Shown: in pieces, positions 23,684 through 32,362 of the stretch | Layout: every line of letters starts with the position of its first letter | How positions within the stretch are numbered: position 1 is the first letter of the stretch | NCBI GenBank assembly: GCA_913019965.1 | Contig: CAJVZR010000037.1 | Coordinates: 1 to 38,672 of the forward strand | Source: an uncultured Oleispira sp. | GTDB lineage: Bacteria > Pseudomonadota > Gammaproteobacteria > Pseudomonadales > Oceanobacteraceae | DNA length: 38,672 nucleotides | Direction: 5' to 3' | Notes under the pieces: generated by a model | Database searches by the model: none | Told to the model about the DNA's origin: nothing | The model's input: only the letters and a program-made list of their open reading frames with translations | Made by a program: the position numbers and the translations under genes

Positions 23684-25672
23684 CTATGCGTGTCCAGTAC
23701 TTTTTTCAAAAAAATTAAATCTTTGTTCATTTTTAGTTTGGTTCTCGATGAATATCTCGAATTCTTCAGCACAAATTGCGGGTGAAAGAGTATAGCCTTG
23801 AAAGCTATCAACCCCAGATTTAGCAAGGGTTTTAAGCAAGTCAGGGTCGTCAATTCCTTCTGCTATCATAGCGACATTTAGGCTGTGAGCTAGCTCGGAG
23901 AATGCGCGTAAAGAATTTGTATCCTTTTCTTTCGAGAGCGTTGCTAATAATGGCTTCTCTAATTTAATCGCACTGAGTTTATATTTCGAAAGTGAATGAA
24001 CTGAGGTGCTCCCTAGGCCAAAATCATCCATGATGATATCGACACCGGCTTCATTGAGTAATTCAAAGGTCTGGCTTAAGCGTTTGTTATTGGTATTTAA
24101 TAAGTCCTCGCTGACTTCAAGTGCGAGGGTCTTAGTCGGCATATCCAACTTCTTAGAAGTGCGTTGGATGCATTCTAGTAATTGTTGTGAGCTGAACTGG
24201 CAAGTCGATATATTGATCGTCATGAGTGCATCGTGCGCTATTAGTTGCTGTTGTTTCCAAGTAGTCCATTGCTCACACGCTTGCTCGATGATCCATTCAC
24301 CGACAGGCATGATGAGCCCCGTTTGCTCTAGTAGGGGGATGAAGTCCTTGGGAGGCACCATGCCTACTTTGGGATGAATCCAGCGAAGGAGCACTTCGGC
24401 CCCTTGAATTTTTCCACTGGTCGTACAAGCGATGGGTTGGTAATAAAGTTGTAATTGTTTATCACTCAAAGCCTGTTGTAGACCTTCTTGTAATACCAAT
24501 TTATAACGCGCTTGGGCGGTTAATTCTGCGGTACAGAATTCAAAGCGCTGACGACCTTTGTGTTTTGCACGGTATAAGGCGAGGTCCGCTTTTTCGATGA
24601 GGCTGTTAGCATCATCGGCTTCACTGCCAGAAATCGAGATGCCGATACTGCAGCCAATATGAAACTCGTGTTGCTGCCAATGAAAGACTTCCCCTAATGT
24701 GGTGAGTAAGTGCTTGGCGATGACGCCTGCATCTCGATGGTCTTTAAGATCTTCAATGACAACGACAAATTCATCACCGCCTAAACGAGCGACGGTATCG
24801 ACTTCACGCACGGCGGCCTTCATGCGCTGACTGGCTTCACAGAGGATCGCATCGCCGGCAGCGTGGCCCCAGGTATCATTGATAGGCTTGAAATGATCAA
24901 GGTCGATATACATTATGGCTAGCTGGCGCTGAAAGCGCTTGCCGCGGGCGAGTGCCATACGCAGCCGGTCCATTAATAGTTGTCGATTTGCTAAGCCTGT
25001 TAACGCATCGAATTTGGCCTTCTGGCGCATCGCATTATGGTTGCTAGTACGCTGGGTAACATCACGGCAATTTAAAAGGTAGCGATTACCGACTAATTTA
25101 CTTGCACAGACTTCTAAATAACGGATTCGGCCTTGATGATTGCGCGCTTCAAAAAGTTGTCCACTGCAAGGCTGGCCTTGTTGACAGAGCTTATTGAGTT
25201 GGCGGCGAATGGAATAGTTGGTTTTATCGGTGAGGTCAGGAAAGATGTGGTCGAGTGTTTTGCTTAGCCAATTTTCCATAATGCTGGATAAGCATATAGC
25301 GAGGGTTTCATTAATGCTTAATATTTTACCCGTTTCATCGACAATTAATTGCCCTTCAGTAGCAGATGCACTCATCAGGTTGGGCAGGCCGTGACTGCTC
25401 AAACCTAGGTGGTTCAAAAGCCAGCGTGATGCATTGGTTCGTGGCAATTGTAGGATGCTTTGTTCGCTAGGTTCATCGGTAAAAAGGAAAATACGTTTGC
25501 CGCAGTCAGCAATATCTGGCTGGCGTCCAATACCATCCACTAAAAATAGGGTATCTTCTGTCGTCGGGTAACTCTTGTTACTATGACGACAAACATTGAT
25601 ATTTGCTTGTGATAACGAGGCTTCTAACGGCTGGGCCCACTTGTCATCTTCACTGATGATTATACAGTCCAT
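23684..25672 (-). CDS. PAS-GGDEF-EAL cyclic di-GMP protein
   Basis: A 662-residue cytoplasmic protein with no membrane segment. Residues 1-95 look like a degenerate receiver, 100-205 a PAS-like module, about 215-380 a GGDEF domain and 390-640 an EAL domain. The GGDEF motif is intact (298-302) with an inhibitory RxxD site five residues before it (R289-D292). The EAL motif reads EVL (426-428). Most EAL catalytic positions are kept (N487 in NIST, E519, D549-D550, E605), but the KID motif reads KLEK (570-573). It could make or break cyclic di-GMP; phosphodiesterase activity is uncertain. It ends 27 bases before the 5' end of tRNA-Leu. Confidence 0.92.
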   Translation of the reverse strand: MDCIIISEDDKWAQPLEASLSQANINVCRHSNKSYPTTEDTLFLVDGIGRQPDIADCGKRIFLFTDEPSEQSILQLPRTNASRWLLNHLGLSSHGLPNLMSASATEGQLIVDETGKILSINETLAICLSSIMENWLSKTLDHIFPDLTDKTNYSIRRQLNKLCQQGQPCSGQLFEARNHQGRIRYLEVCASKLVGNRYLLNCRDVTQRTSNHNAMRQKAKFDALTGLANRQLLMDRLRMALARGKRFQRQLAIMYIDLDHFKPINDTWGHAAGDAILCEASQRMKAAVREVDTVARLGGDEFVVVIEDLKDHRDAGVIAKHLLTTLGEVFHWQQHEFHIGCSIGISISGSEADDANSLIEKADLALYRAKHKGRQRFEFCTAELTAQARYKLVLQEGLQQALSDKQLQLYYQPIACTTSGKIQGAEVLLRWIHPKVGMVPPKDFIPLLEQTGLIMPVGEWIIEQACEQWTTWKQQQLIAHDALMTINISTCQFSSQQLLECIQRTSKKLDMPTKTLALEVSEDLLNTNNKRLSQTFELLNEAGVDIIMDDFGLGSTSVHSLSKYKLSAIKLEKPLLATLSKEKDTNSLRAFSELAHSLNVAMIAEGIDDPDLLKTLAKSGVDSFQGYTLSPAICAEEFEIFIENQTKNEQRFNFFEKSTGHA

Positions 25673-25783
25673 GGTAGTGCTTCTTATAGTCAGGCTTATA
25701 GCAGACTAGGAGTCATTGATGAGTTTGCTAGTAAGTATGAACACAAGATTCGATAAATAGTAATAATGTCGTAGAAATTGACG

Positions 25784-25799
25784 TTGATTGGCTAATCAA
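25784..25799. repeat. Short perfect hairpin before the AI-2E-family gene
   Basis: TTGATT (25784-25789) and AATCAA (25794-25799) pair around GGCT. It lies in the 174-bp divergent gap between the GGDEF/EAL gene and the AI-2E-family gene, about 50 bases before the latter. Its role is unknown. Confidence 0.35.
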
Positions 25800-25846
25800 T
25801 GCTAGCCAGCTTGTAAGGGATATACTCCCTAAAATGAGGAATGGAT

Positions 25847-26863
25847 GTGAACAGTAAAACTCCAGCGGTTAATAATATTTTCGTCACTTTGGCAGCGTTT
25901 GTCATTGTGATAGCCGGATTGAAGGCATCAACACAGCTATTGGTGCCTTTTTTATTGGCAGTTTTCATTGCGGTGATTTGCGCTCCTTTGATGATTTGGT
26001 TGAAGACAAAAAAGATACCGACAACGGCCGCAGTATTTTTAGTTGTGGCTTTGTTTTTCTTATTAGCGGCGACTTTTGGTACAGTAATTGGAGCGAGTTT
26101 ATCGGCATTTTATCAAGACCTGCCGGAATATGAGCAAAAGCTGCAGCAGCAAAGCCAATCGTTAATTTCAGCTTTACAGGGATTTGGCTTGGAAGTGGAT
26201 AGTGTGCTTTTAAGTGATTATTTAGATCCAGGTGCTGCAATGAAGATGGTAGCGCAAGTTTTTAGTGGTCTAGGTGGGGTATTGACCAATACGTTTTTGA
26301 TTCTATTTTCAGTCGTTTTTATTTTATTTGAAGCAACTGATTTTCCTGACAAGGTCCGTCGAGCGTTTGGTCATAAAACCATGGCATTGGAGCATTTTCA
26401 GAGCTTTAGCGATTCCGTTCAGCGCTATTTATTAATTAAAACCTTAGTCAGCTTTGGTACCGGTATATTTGCCGGTATCGCTTTAACGATTATTGGGGTT
26501 GATTATGCCATTCTGTGGGGGTTAATTGCTTTTGTTTTAAATTTTATTCCTAATATTGGATCAATTATCGCCGCTATTCCGCCTATGTTGATTGCTATGA
26601 TTCAGCTAGGGCCGATGAGCTCTTTGCTGGTGGCAGGGCTTTATGTGGTAATTAATACCTTGTTCGGTAATGTGGTTGAGCCTCGTTATCTTGGGCGCTC
26701 GCTGGGGTTATCCACCCTGGTTGTTTTTCTATCCCTAGTTTTTTGGGGCTGGGTATTTGGTCCTGTCGGCATGCTGCTTTCAATTCCTTTGACGATGGTG
26801 GTCAAAATAGGGCTGGAAAATAGTGAACGCCACCGTTGGTTGGCGGTATTGTTAGGACATTAA
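25847..26863 (+). CDS. AI-2E family transporter (PerM-like membrane protein)
   Basis: An approximately 338-residue integral membrane protein with about seven to eight hydrophobic segments and a soluble loop near residues 80-130 (YQDLPEYEQKLQQQSQ). The LNFIPNIGSIIAAIPP and GNVVEPRYLGRSLGLSTLVVFLSLVFWGW motifs are diagnostic of the AI-2E/PerM family. Named for autoinducer-2 export in E. coli, many members instead act as ion or proton antiporters, so substrate is unknown. GAGGA lies six bases before the in-frame GTG at 25847 but touches the ATG at 25841, so I favour the GTG; the ATG would add two residues. It runs toward the CpxR-like regulator 115 bp downstream. Confidence 0.88.
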   Translation: MNSKTPAVNNIFVTLAAFVIVIAGLKASTQLLVPFLLAVFIAVICAPLMIWLKTKKIPTTAAVFLVVALFFLLAATFGTVIGASLSAFYQDLPEYEQKLQQQSQSLISALQGFGLEVDSVLLSDYLDPGAAMKMVAQVFSGLGGVLTNTFLILFSVVFILFEATDFPDKVRRAFGHKTMALEHFQSFSDSVQRYLLIKTLVSFGTGIFAGIALTIIGVDYAILWGLIAFVLNFIPNIGSIIAAIPPMLIAMIQLGPMSSLLVAGLYVVINTLFGNVVEPRYLGRSLGLSTLVVFLSLVFWGWVFGPVGMLLSIPLTMVVKIGLENSERHRWLAVLLGH

Positions 26864-26921
26864 CGTATTACCTTTATACGGCGCTTATGGCTTAAGAAGT
26901 GTCTTTGCTGAGTAAGGAAGG

Positions 26922-26934
26922 GTAAAAAGCTTAC
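26922..26934. promoter_or_regulatory. GTAA-N5-TTAC dyad upstream of the CpxR-like gene
   Basis: GTAA (26922-26925) and TTAC (26931-26934) form a symmetric site 45 bases before the regulator start. CpxR sites are GTAAA repeats, usually direct, so this is only a tentative autoregulatory site. Confidence 0.25.
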
Positions 26935-26978
26935 GTTTGTTTTGAGGTAGGCATTACACTGCGGTAAGAGGTGAAAAT

Positions 26979-27665
26979 ATGTACCAAATTTTATTGATTG
27001 ATGATGATTTTGAGCTCGGTGAGCTATTGCAGGAATACCTAGCAATGGAAGGTTACCAGCTGTCTGTTTGTCATGATGGAGAGTCCGGCTTGGCGGCTGC
27101 TTTAACCGGCAAGCATGACTTGGTTTTATTAGATGTAATGTTGCCGAAGATGAATGGCTTTGATGTGCTCAAGCAATTACGCACTGAATCCATGCTCCCT
27201 GTGATTATGCTGACGGCGCGAGGAGAGAGCGTTGATCGTGTATTGGGTTTAGAGCATGGTGCGGATGACTATATTCCTAAACCTTATCATCACCATGAAT
27301 TAGTGGCGCGGATTAAGGCATTATTTCGTCGTATTGAAGCGGGTCAGCCGAAGGTTGCTAATACTTGGTTGCAAGTTGATGAACTCAAGCTACATAAAGC
27401 CACGCGTTGTGTGAAGTTGCATGACGAAGAAGTTGAATTAACGGGGGCTGAGTTTGGAGTCTTGCTGACATTGTTAGAGAGTGCAGGTGAGGTTGTTGAT
27501 AAAGAGATGCTTTCACAAAGTGCTTTGGGTCGTCGTTTAAGTGCGTTTGACCGCAGCATTGATATGCACGTAAGTAACCTGCGTAAAAAGCTAGGTGAGC
27601 GTCAAGATGGCAAAGCGTATATTAAAACTGTGCGTGGCCAAGGCTACATTCTTGTTCAAGACTAA
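26979..27665 (+). CDS. cpxR: OmpR-family response regulator, CpxR-like
   Basis: A 228-residue regulator: receiver with acidic residues D8-D10, phospho-acceptor D52, T79 and K101, and a C-terminal winged-helix domain (about 130-226, ending [12 protein letters not shown]). The stretch [26 protein letters not shown] is very close to CpxR, which controls envelope stress genes in E. coli. AGGTG sits six bases before the ATG. The kinase gene follows after 30 bases, so the two are co-transcribed. The Cpx assignment is by similarity; no CpxP gene is nearby. Confidence 0.88.
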   Translation: [228 protein letters not shown]

Positions 27666-27695
27666 TCGGCTCCTATGTTAAAACAAGGCTCTGCT

Positions 27696-29018
27696 ATGCG
27701 CTGGCGTAATTCGTTATTCATTAAAATTTTTCTGTGGTTCTGGCTGGCTGTTGTCGTTTGTATGACGGTCGCAACCTTGTCATTTCAATGGTTGCAGGAC
27801 GATTATTATCGTCCATTACAGTTACCTGAGCAGCATTTACTGCAACGAATTGCCGAGAATATGCAGCCGATTAAAATCAAGAAGCGTGGCTTGTGGAGTC
27901 AGTTAGAGCCCGGCTGGAATATTGTCCGTTTTACCGAATCACAGCTGAATAACATTCCCCATGACATTGCTGAATTTTATGAGCATGCGGTCGCCGAGCA
28001 GCAGTCTTTATGGGGTCAAGAAGATGGTTATGTAATGATGGGGCCTATGGTGCATAGAGACCAAATTTACATAGCAGTGAGCCGCTATCACTGGCGCCAT
28101 TCTTTGGATGAAGGCGAGCGCTGGTTAATCCCTTTTTTAGTCGTCGTTATGGTGTCGTTATTATGTGCGGTACTGGCCTGGCACTTAACCAGTCCGATAC
28201 GTCGCTTACAAAAAGCGGCAAAAAAGCTTAGTGCGGGTGATTTTGATCTCACGGAATTGCGCTCTAATCTAAATCGAGGTGATGAATTAGGGGATTTATC
28301 GATTGAATTTGTTGATATGGCTGATTCATTGCAACGATTATTGCAAAGTCATCGCCAATTATTGCGGGATGTTTCTCACGAGTTACGCTCTCCTTTAACT
28401 CGCTTGCAAATCGCTTTGGGTATTGCGCGTAAAAAGGATACGAACTCTGATTTACAGGCTGAACATGACAGAATCGAGCGAGCTTCTTTGCAGGTATCTA
28501 ACTTGGTGACTCAGATCCTTGATCTGGCGAAACTTCAGCAAGAGGGGGATTTAACTACCGAACGTATGGATCTGGTGAAGTTGTTTAAAATTTGGCTGCA
28601 AGATGCTGAATTAGAGCTGGCTCATAAAAAGATTAAGGTTGAGTGGCAATTATCCGATGAAGAGGTTTTTTGTCATATTGATACCGTATTAATGCAGCGA
28701 GCATTTGATAACGTGCTGCGTAATGCGATTCGTTTTAGCCCGGAATCCAGTTTATTAACGATCAGTTTGTACAAGCAAGGAGATCAAGTTTCTTTTACCC
28801 TCTCAGATCAAGGTCCGGGAGTTGATGAGCATCAGCTTGAAGAAATCTTTGCGCCGTTTACTCAAGTCGATCATGCACGTAATCATGCCAATGGCGGTTA
28901 TGGTATTGGTTTGGCTATGGTTAAGCGTATTCTCAGTATGCATAAAGGTACAGTTTCAGCGAGCAATAATGCGGATTCCGGGTTGTGTATTAAATGGTCA
29001 CTACCGACAGGTCGGTAA
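27696..29018 (+). CDS. cpxA: CpxA-like sensor histidine kinase
   Basis: A 440-residue inner-membrane kinase with segments at about 8-28 and 145-163 and a periplasmic sensor between. HAMP follows, then HisKA LLRDVSHELRSPLTRLQIAL with H228, and an ATPase domain with N-box NVLRNAIRFSP, DQGPGV and GGYGIGLAM. The H-box region matches CpxA closely. I use the ATG at 27696, which is preceded by AAGG; an ATG seven codons earlier (27675) has no ribosome-binding site. It lies directly behind the CpxR-like gene. The signal is probably envelope-related, by similarity. Confidence 0.87.
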   Translation: MRWRNSLFIKIFLWFWLAVVVCMTVATLSFQWLQDDYYRPLQLPEQHLLQRIAENMQPIKIKKRGLWSQLEPGWNIVRFTESQLNNIPHDIAEFYEHAVAEQQSLWGQEDGYVMMGPMVHRDQIYIAVSRYHWRHSLDEGERWLIPFLVVVMVSLLCAVLAWHLTSPIRRLQKAAKKLSAGDFDLTELRSNLNRGDELGDLSIEFVDMADSLQRLLQSHRQLLRDVSHELRSPLTRLQIALGIARKKDTNSDLQAEHDRIERASLQVSNLVTQILDLAKLQQEGDLTTERMDLVKLFKIWLQDAELELAHKKIKVEWQLSDEEVFCHIDTVLMQRAFDNVLRNAIRFSPESSLLTISLYKQGDQVSFTLSDQGPGVDEHQLEEIFAPFTQVDHARNHANGGYGIGLAMVKRILSMHKGTVSASNNADSGLCIKWSLPTGR

Positions 29019-29110
29019 GGGTCTAATTTGAGCATGAGCTTGTTTCAAATCGATTTGTTTGGTACTTTCGTACAATAATAAAAAGTAACGATAAAACTTC
29101 GAGATTTGTT

Positions 29111-29419
29111 ATGAGTCAGAGAATATTTCTATGGGCACTTTTAACCAGTGCCTCATTCACCAGCTGGGCGACCGATCCCTTCACTATCGAATTGTATCAA
29201 ACGAGCTGTAATATCTGCCATGGGGCTGGTGTTGCGGGAGCTCCGACATCTTTTGAACCCTCAGCTTGGACAGAGCGCCTAGCTAAAGGAAAGGATGTGT
29301 TATTACAAAATGCTATCAGTGGCTTTAAAGGCATGCCTCCTTTAGGGATGTGTAGCGATTGTACTCAAGAAGACTTGGTTGATTTGATTGATTATATGTC
29401 TACGGAGCAGCCAAAATAA
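29111..29419 (+). CDS. Small periplasmic c-type cytochrome (cytochrome c5-like)
   Basis: A 102-residue protein with a signal peptide (cleavage near A20, SWA-TD) and one haem-binding motif CNICH (33-37). The probable axial methionine is M75 in KGMPPLG. Two more cysteines, C81 and C84 (CSDC), near the C-terminus are typical of the cytochrome c5 group. Its stop shares one base with the next ATG (TAATG), so it is coupled to the lactone oxidoreductase and is the likely electron acceptor of that enzyme. Confidence 0.88.
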   Translation: MSQRIFLWALLTSASFTSWATDPFTIELYQTSCNICHGAGVAGAPTSFEPSAWTERLAKGKDVLLQNAISGFKGMPPLGMCSDCTQEDLVDLIDYMSTEQPK

Positions 29420-30834
29420 TGGATATTAAGAACTTTAAATTAACCCGTCGTCAAACGTTAAAAGCGGCGGGTATCAGTGCTGTTGCGAGCGCGGCGGGAA
29501 TGACTGGTTGTAGTAGTGCGCCCGAGCAAGTTTCTGGGCCGGTGCCGATTAATGGCATTATGCCGTGGTCAAATTGGTCGGGTAATCAAGTGAGCTACCC
29601 TGCTGAGCGAACTCGTCCGCGCAATATTGATGCCCTTGCTAAATTATTAAAAGAAACGGATGGTAAAATCCGCGCGGTAGGGGCTGGGCATAGTTTTAGT
29701 GGCTTAGTACCGACGAATGAAACCTTGTTATCTATGGCTCGGTTTCGCGGCATTAGCCATATTAATAAAGAAACGAAAGAAGTGACTGCAGGGGCGGGAA
29801 CACGTTTAGCAGCCTTGGGTGATGAGCTTTGGGAGAATGATTTGGGCATGATCAATATGCCTGATATTAATACTCAAGCGTTGGCGGGTGCTATTGCAAC
29901 ATCGACTCATGGCACTGGGCAAAAGTTTGGCTCCTTGTCCAGTTTTGTCACCGGTCTAACATTGGTAACCGCTGCGGGTGAAGTGCTTAAGTGTAGCGCG
30001 ACGGAAAATAAAGATGTGTTTGATGCGGCGCGCTGCAATATTGGCTCGTTAGGCATAATCACTGATATTACTATGCAGATGCGTGACTCTTATTATTTAA
30101 AAGAACGCTCTGAAATGCTGCCGATTGATGAAGCCTTTGAGAAAATGGAAGAGCTTCGTTTGGCCAAACGTCATTTTGAAGCGTTTGGATTGCCTCATGC
30201 TAATCACGTTCTGCTGATTGAGTTTGATGAAATCAGCAAAGAAGAGTCTGATGCTAAGCAGAGTGAGGCGGAAAGTGGTGATGCGTATGAAACATTCAGA
30301 ACCCTTGCGGATGTGATTGATACCATGCCGTTCCTGCGGGGAGCAGTAATGAGTATTGCCCCGAGAACAGTAGGTGTTGAAGAAAAATACGGCCCTTGGA
30401 ATAAGATTTTTGGCAACGTGCGTGATATGCGTTTCAATGAAATGGAATATACCGTACCCGCAGAAGATGGTCTTGCCTGTTTCCGAGAAGTATTAGAGAC
30501 GATTAAGAAAAAAGATATCGATGTTATTTTCCCAATTGAATATCGTTATATCAAAGAAGATGATATTTGGTTGAGTCAGTTTTATAAGCGTCCTGGTGCT
30601 GCTATTTCTGTGCATAATTTCCACGATAAACCTTATATGCCTTATTTTGCAGAAATGGAGGCTATTTTTGACCGTTATCAAGGCCGTCCTCACTGGGGTA
30701 AGGTCCATAATAAAACAGAAAAAGAATTTGCGGCTCTGTATCCTAAATGGGAAGAGTTCAAAAAGTTGCGTCAGCGTTTAGATCCGACTCGTCGATTCAT
30801 TAATGAGCATTTGGAAAATATTTTTCCGGTTTAA
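29419..30834 (+). CDS. Tat-exported FAD-linked sugar-lactone oxidoreductase (ALO family)
   Basis: A 471-residue member of the D-arabinono-1,4-lactone oxidase / gulonolactone oxidase family. The N-terminus has a twin-arginine motif (TRRQTLK, R10-R11), a hydrophobic stretch and a lipobox-like MTGC (C31), suggesting Tat export and perhaps lipidation. The FAD-binding part has AVGAGHSFSG with H91, the position of covalent FAD attachment in this family. The C-terminal signature HWGKVHN is at 425-431. Coupling with a cytochrome c suggests it acts as a periplasmic dehydrogenase passing electrons to that cytochrome, not as an oxygen-using oxidase. Substrate is not readable; a sugar acid lactone or polyol is likely. 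Confidence 0.87.
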   Translation: MDIKNFKLTRRQTLKAAGISAVASAAGMTGCSSAPEQVSGPVPINGIMPWSNWSGNQVSYPAERTRPRNIDALAKLLKETDGKIRAVGAGHSFSGLVPTNETLLSMARFRGISHINKETKEVTAGAGTRLAALGDELWENDLGMINMPDINTQALAGAIATSTHGTGQKFGSLSSFVTGLTLVTAAGEVLKCSATENKDVFDAARCNIGSLGIITDITMQMRDSYYLKERSEMLPIDEAFEKMEELRLAKRHFEAFGLPHANHVLLIEFDEISKEESDAKQSEAESGDAYETFRTLADVIDTMPFLRGAVMSIAPRTVGVEEKYGPWNKIFGNVRDMRFNEMEYTVPAEDGLACFREVLETIKKKDIDVIFPIEYRYIKEDDIWLSQFYKRPGAAISVHNFHDKPYMPYFAEMEAIFDRYQGRPHWGKVHNKTEKEFAALYPKWEEFKKLRQRLDPTRRFINEHLENIFPV

Positions 30835-31005
30835 TGCTCAAACCCTATGATTATCTAAAATTAGCTTGAATTTAGTCGAATTTGTCTGCTTTGCTGGCTT
30901 TTTCGGCTAAATTTTGGTATCTAGTGTCCTACTTTATGCAAGCCAAGCAAATCGTTTGGTTTGATTTGTCGCCCCCATAGAATATTACGGAAATGGAAGA
31001 GCAAA

Positions 31006-32268
31006 ATGTCTGAAGATATGAAGCAAGCTGCCCTCGATTATCATGAGTTTCCAAAGCCAGGTAAAATCAGCGTTGAGCTGTCTACTCCTGCTCAAACTTC
31101 TCGTGATTTAGCCCTAGCCTACAGCCCAGGTGTTGCTGAGCCAGTTAAAGCGATCGCAGAAAACCCAGAAGATGCATACCGCTACACGGGTAAAGGTAAC
31201 CTAGTTGCTGTTATTACTGATGGTTCTGCAATTTTAGGTCTTGGTAACCTTGGTCCATTGGCTTCAAAGCCAGTAATGGAAGGTAAGTCTCTATTATTCA
31301 AACGTTTTGCTGGTGTTGACTCTATCGATATTGAAGTTGAATCTGAGAGCCCACAGGCTTTCATCGATACAACTCGTCGTATCGCCAATACTTTTGGTGG
31401 TATCAACCTAGAAGATATCAAAGCCCCTGAGTGTTTTGAAATCGAGCGTACTTTGATTGAACAGTGTAATATCCCTGTTTTCCATGATGACCAGCACGGT
31501 ACTGCAATTGTAACCGTTGCCGGTATGATCAATGCTTTGGAAATCCAAGGTAAGAAGATCGAAGATGCTACAATGACAGTTCTTGGTGCCGGCGCGGCAG
31601 CAATTTCTTGTTCTAAATTGTTGATTCTTGCAGGTATGAAGCCAGAAAACATCTACATGCTTGACCGTAAGGGTGTTATCCATACTGGTCGTGATGATTT
31701 GAACCAGTACAAAGCAATGTTTGCTGTTGAAACTGACAAGCGCACTTTGGCCGATGCAATGGAAGGTGCTGACATCTTCTTGGGTCTTTCTGGTCCTAAC
31801 TTGTTAGCTCCAGAATTGTTGAAAACAATGGCGCCAAACCCAATTGTTTTCGCTTGTTCTAACCCAGATCCAGAAATCGATCCTGCGCTTGCGAACGAAG
31901 TTCGTGATGACTTGATTATGTCGACTGGCCGTTCTGACTTCCCTAACCAGGTGAATAACGTTCTTGGTTTCCCATTCATCTTCCGTGGTGCTTTAGACGT
32001 TCGTGCTACTGCGATTAACGAAGAGATGAAGTTGGCTGCTGCTTACGCTATTGCTAACTTGGCGAAAGAGCCAGTAACTCAAGAAGTATTGACCGCTTAT
32101 GGCGTTGATTCTTTAGAGTTGGGTCGTGAGTACATCATTCCTAAGCCAACAGACTCTCGTCTATTGGGTGCAGTATCAAGCGCAGTTGCTAAAGCGGCAG
32201 TTGATACGGGTGTTGCTCAGCTTCCTTACCCAGCTAACTACCCATTGAACTCTGTTGACGATATTTAA
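31006..32268 (+). CDS. maeB: Malic enzyme (short form, MaeB-type without phosphotransacetylase domain)
   Basis: Malic enzyme decarboxylates malate to pyruvate with NAD(P)H formation. The 420-residue protein has LAYSPGVAEP (Y39), SKPVMEGKSLLFKRF (K94), the metal ligands E142 and D161-D162 (PECFEIE, VFHDDQHGTAIV) and the dinucleotide fold VLGAGAAAIS (192-201). It lacks the C-terminal phosphotransacetylase-like domain of E. coli MaeB, so it is the short bacterial form. The ATG at 31006 has GGAAGA six bases upstream; a longer TTG-started frame from 30961 is not supported. Cofactor preference (NADP vs NAD) cannot be decided. It stands beside ponA, as the P. aeruginosa malic enzyme gene does. Confidence 0.92.
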   Translation: MSEDMKQAALDYHEFPKPGKISVELSTPAQTSRDLALAYSPGVAEPVKAIAENPEDAYRYTGKGNLVAVITDGSAILGLGNLGPLASKPVMEGKSLLFKRFAGVDSIDIEVESESPQAFIDTTRRIANTFGGINLEDIKAPECFEIERTLIEQCNIPVFHDDQHGTAIVTVAGMINALEIQGKKIEDATMTVLGAGAAAISCSKLLILAGMKPENIYMLDRKGVIHTGRDDLNQYKAMFAVETDKRTLADAMEGADIFLGLSGPNLLAPELLKTMAPNPIVFACSNPDPEIDPALANEVRDDLIMSTGRSDFPNQVNNVLGFPFIFRGALDVRATAINEEMKLAAAYAIANLAKEPVTQEVLTAYGVDSLELGREYIIPKPTDSRLLGAVSSAVAKAAVDTGVAQLPYPANYPLNSVDDI

Positions 32269-32300
32269 CTCTTGGAGAGTTAATCGTTGTTGAGTTTTTG

Positions 32301-32344
32301 GTAGACATAAAAAAACCGGCTTAGGCCGGTTTTTTTATGTCTAC
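32301..32344. terminator. Perfect bidirectional terminator between maeB and ponA
   Basis: Positions 32301-32320 and 32325-32344 are exact reverse complements, a perfect 20-bp stem with loop TTAG. The arms carry seven A and seven T residues next to a CCGGC core, so each strand gets a U-tract. It separates the convergent malic enzyme and PBP1A genes. Confidence 0.93.
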
Positions 32345-32362
32345 CATTTGCTATTTTTTCTA

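Noticed and set aside
29002-29017. Palindrome TACCGAC-AG-GTCGGTA at the kinase gene end
   Set aside because: The 2-base loop is too short for a stable hairpin as drawn, there is no U-tract, and it lies in coding sequence.
30961-31005. Fifteen-codon N-terminal extension of malic enzyme
   Set aside because: It has a TTG start, no ribosome-binding site and no similarity; a strong site precedes 31006.
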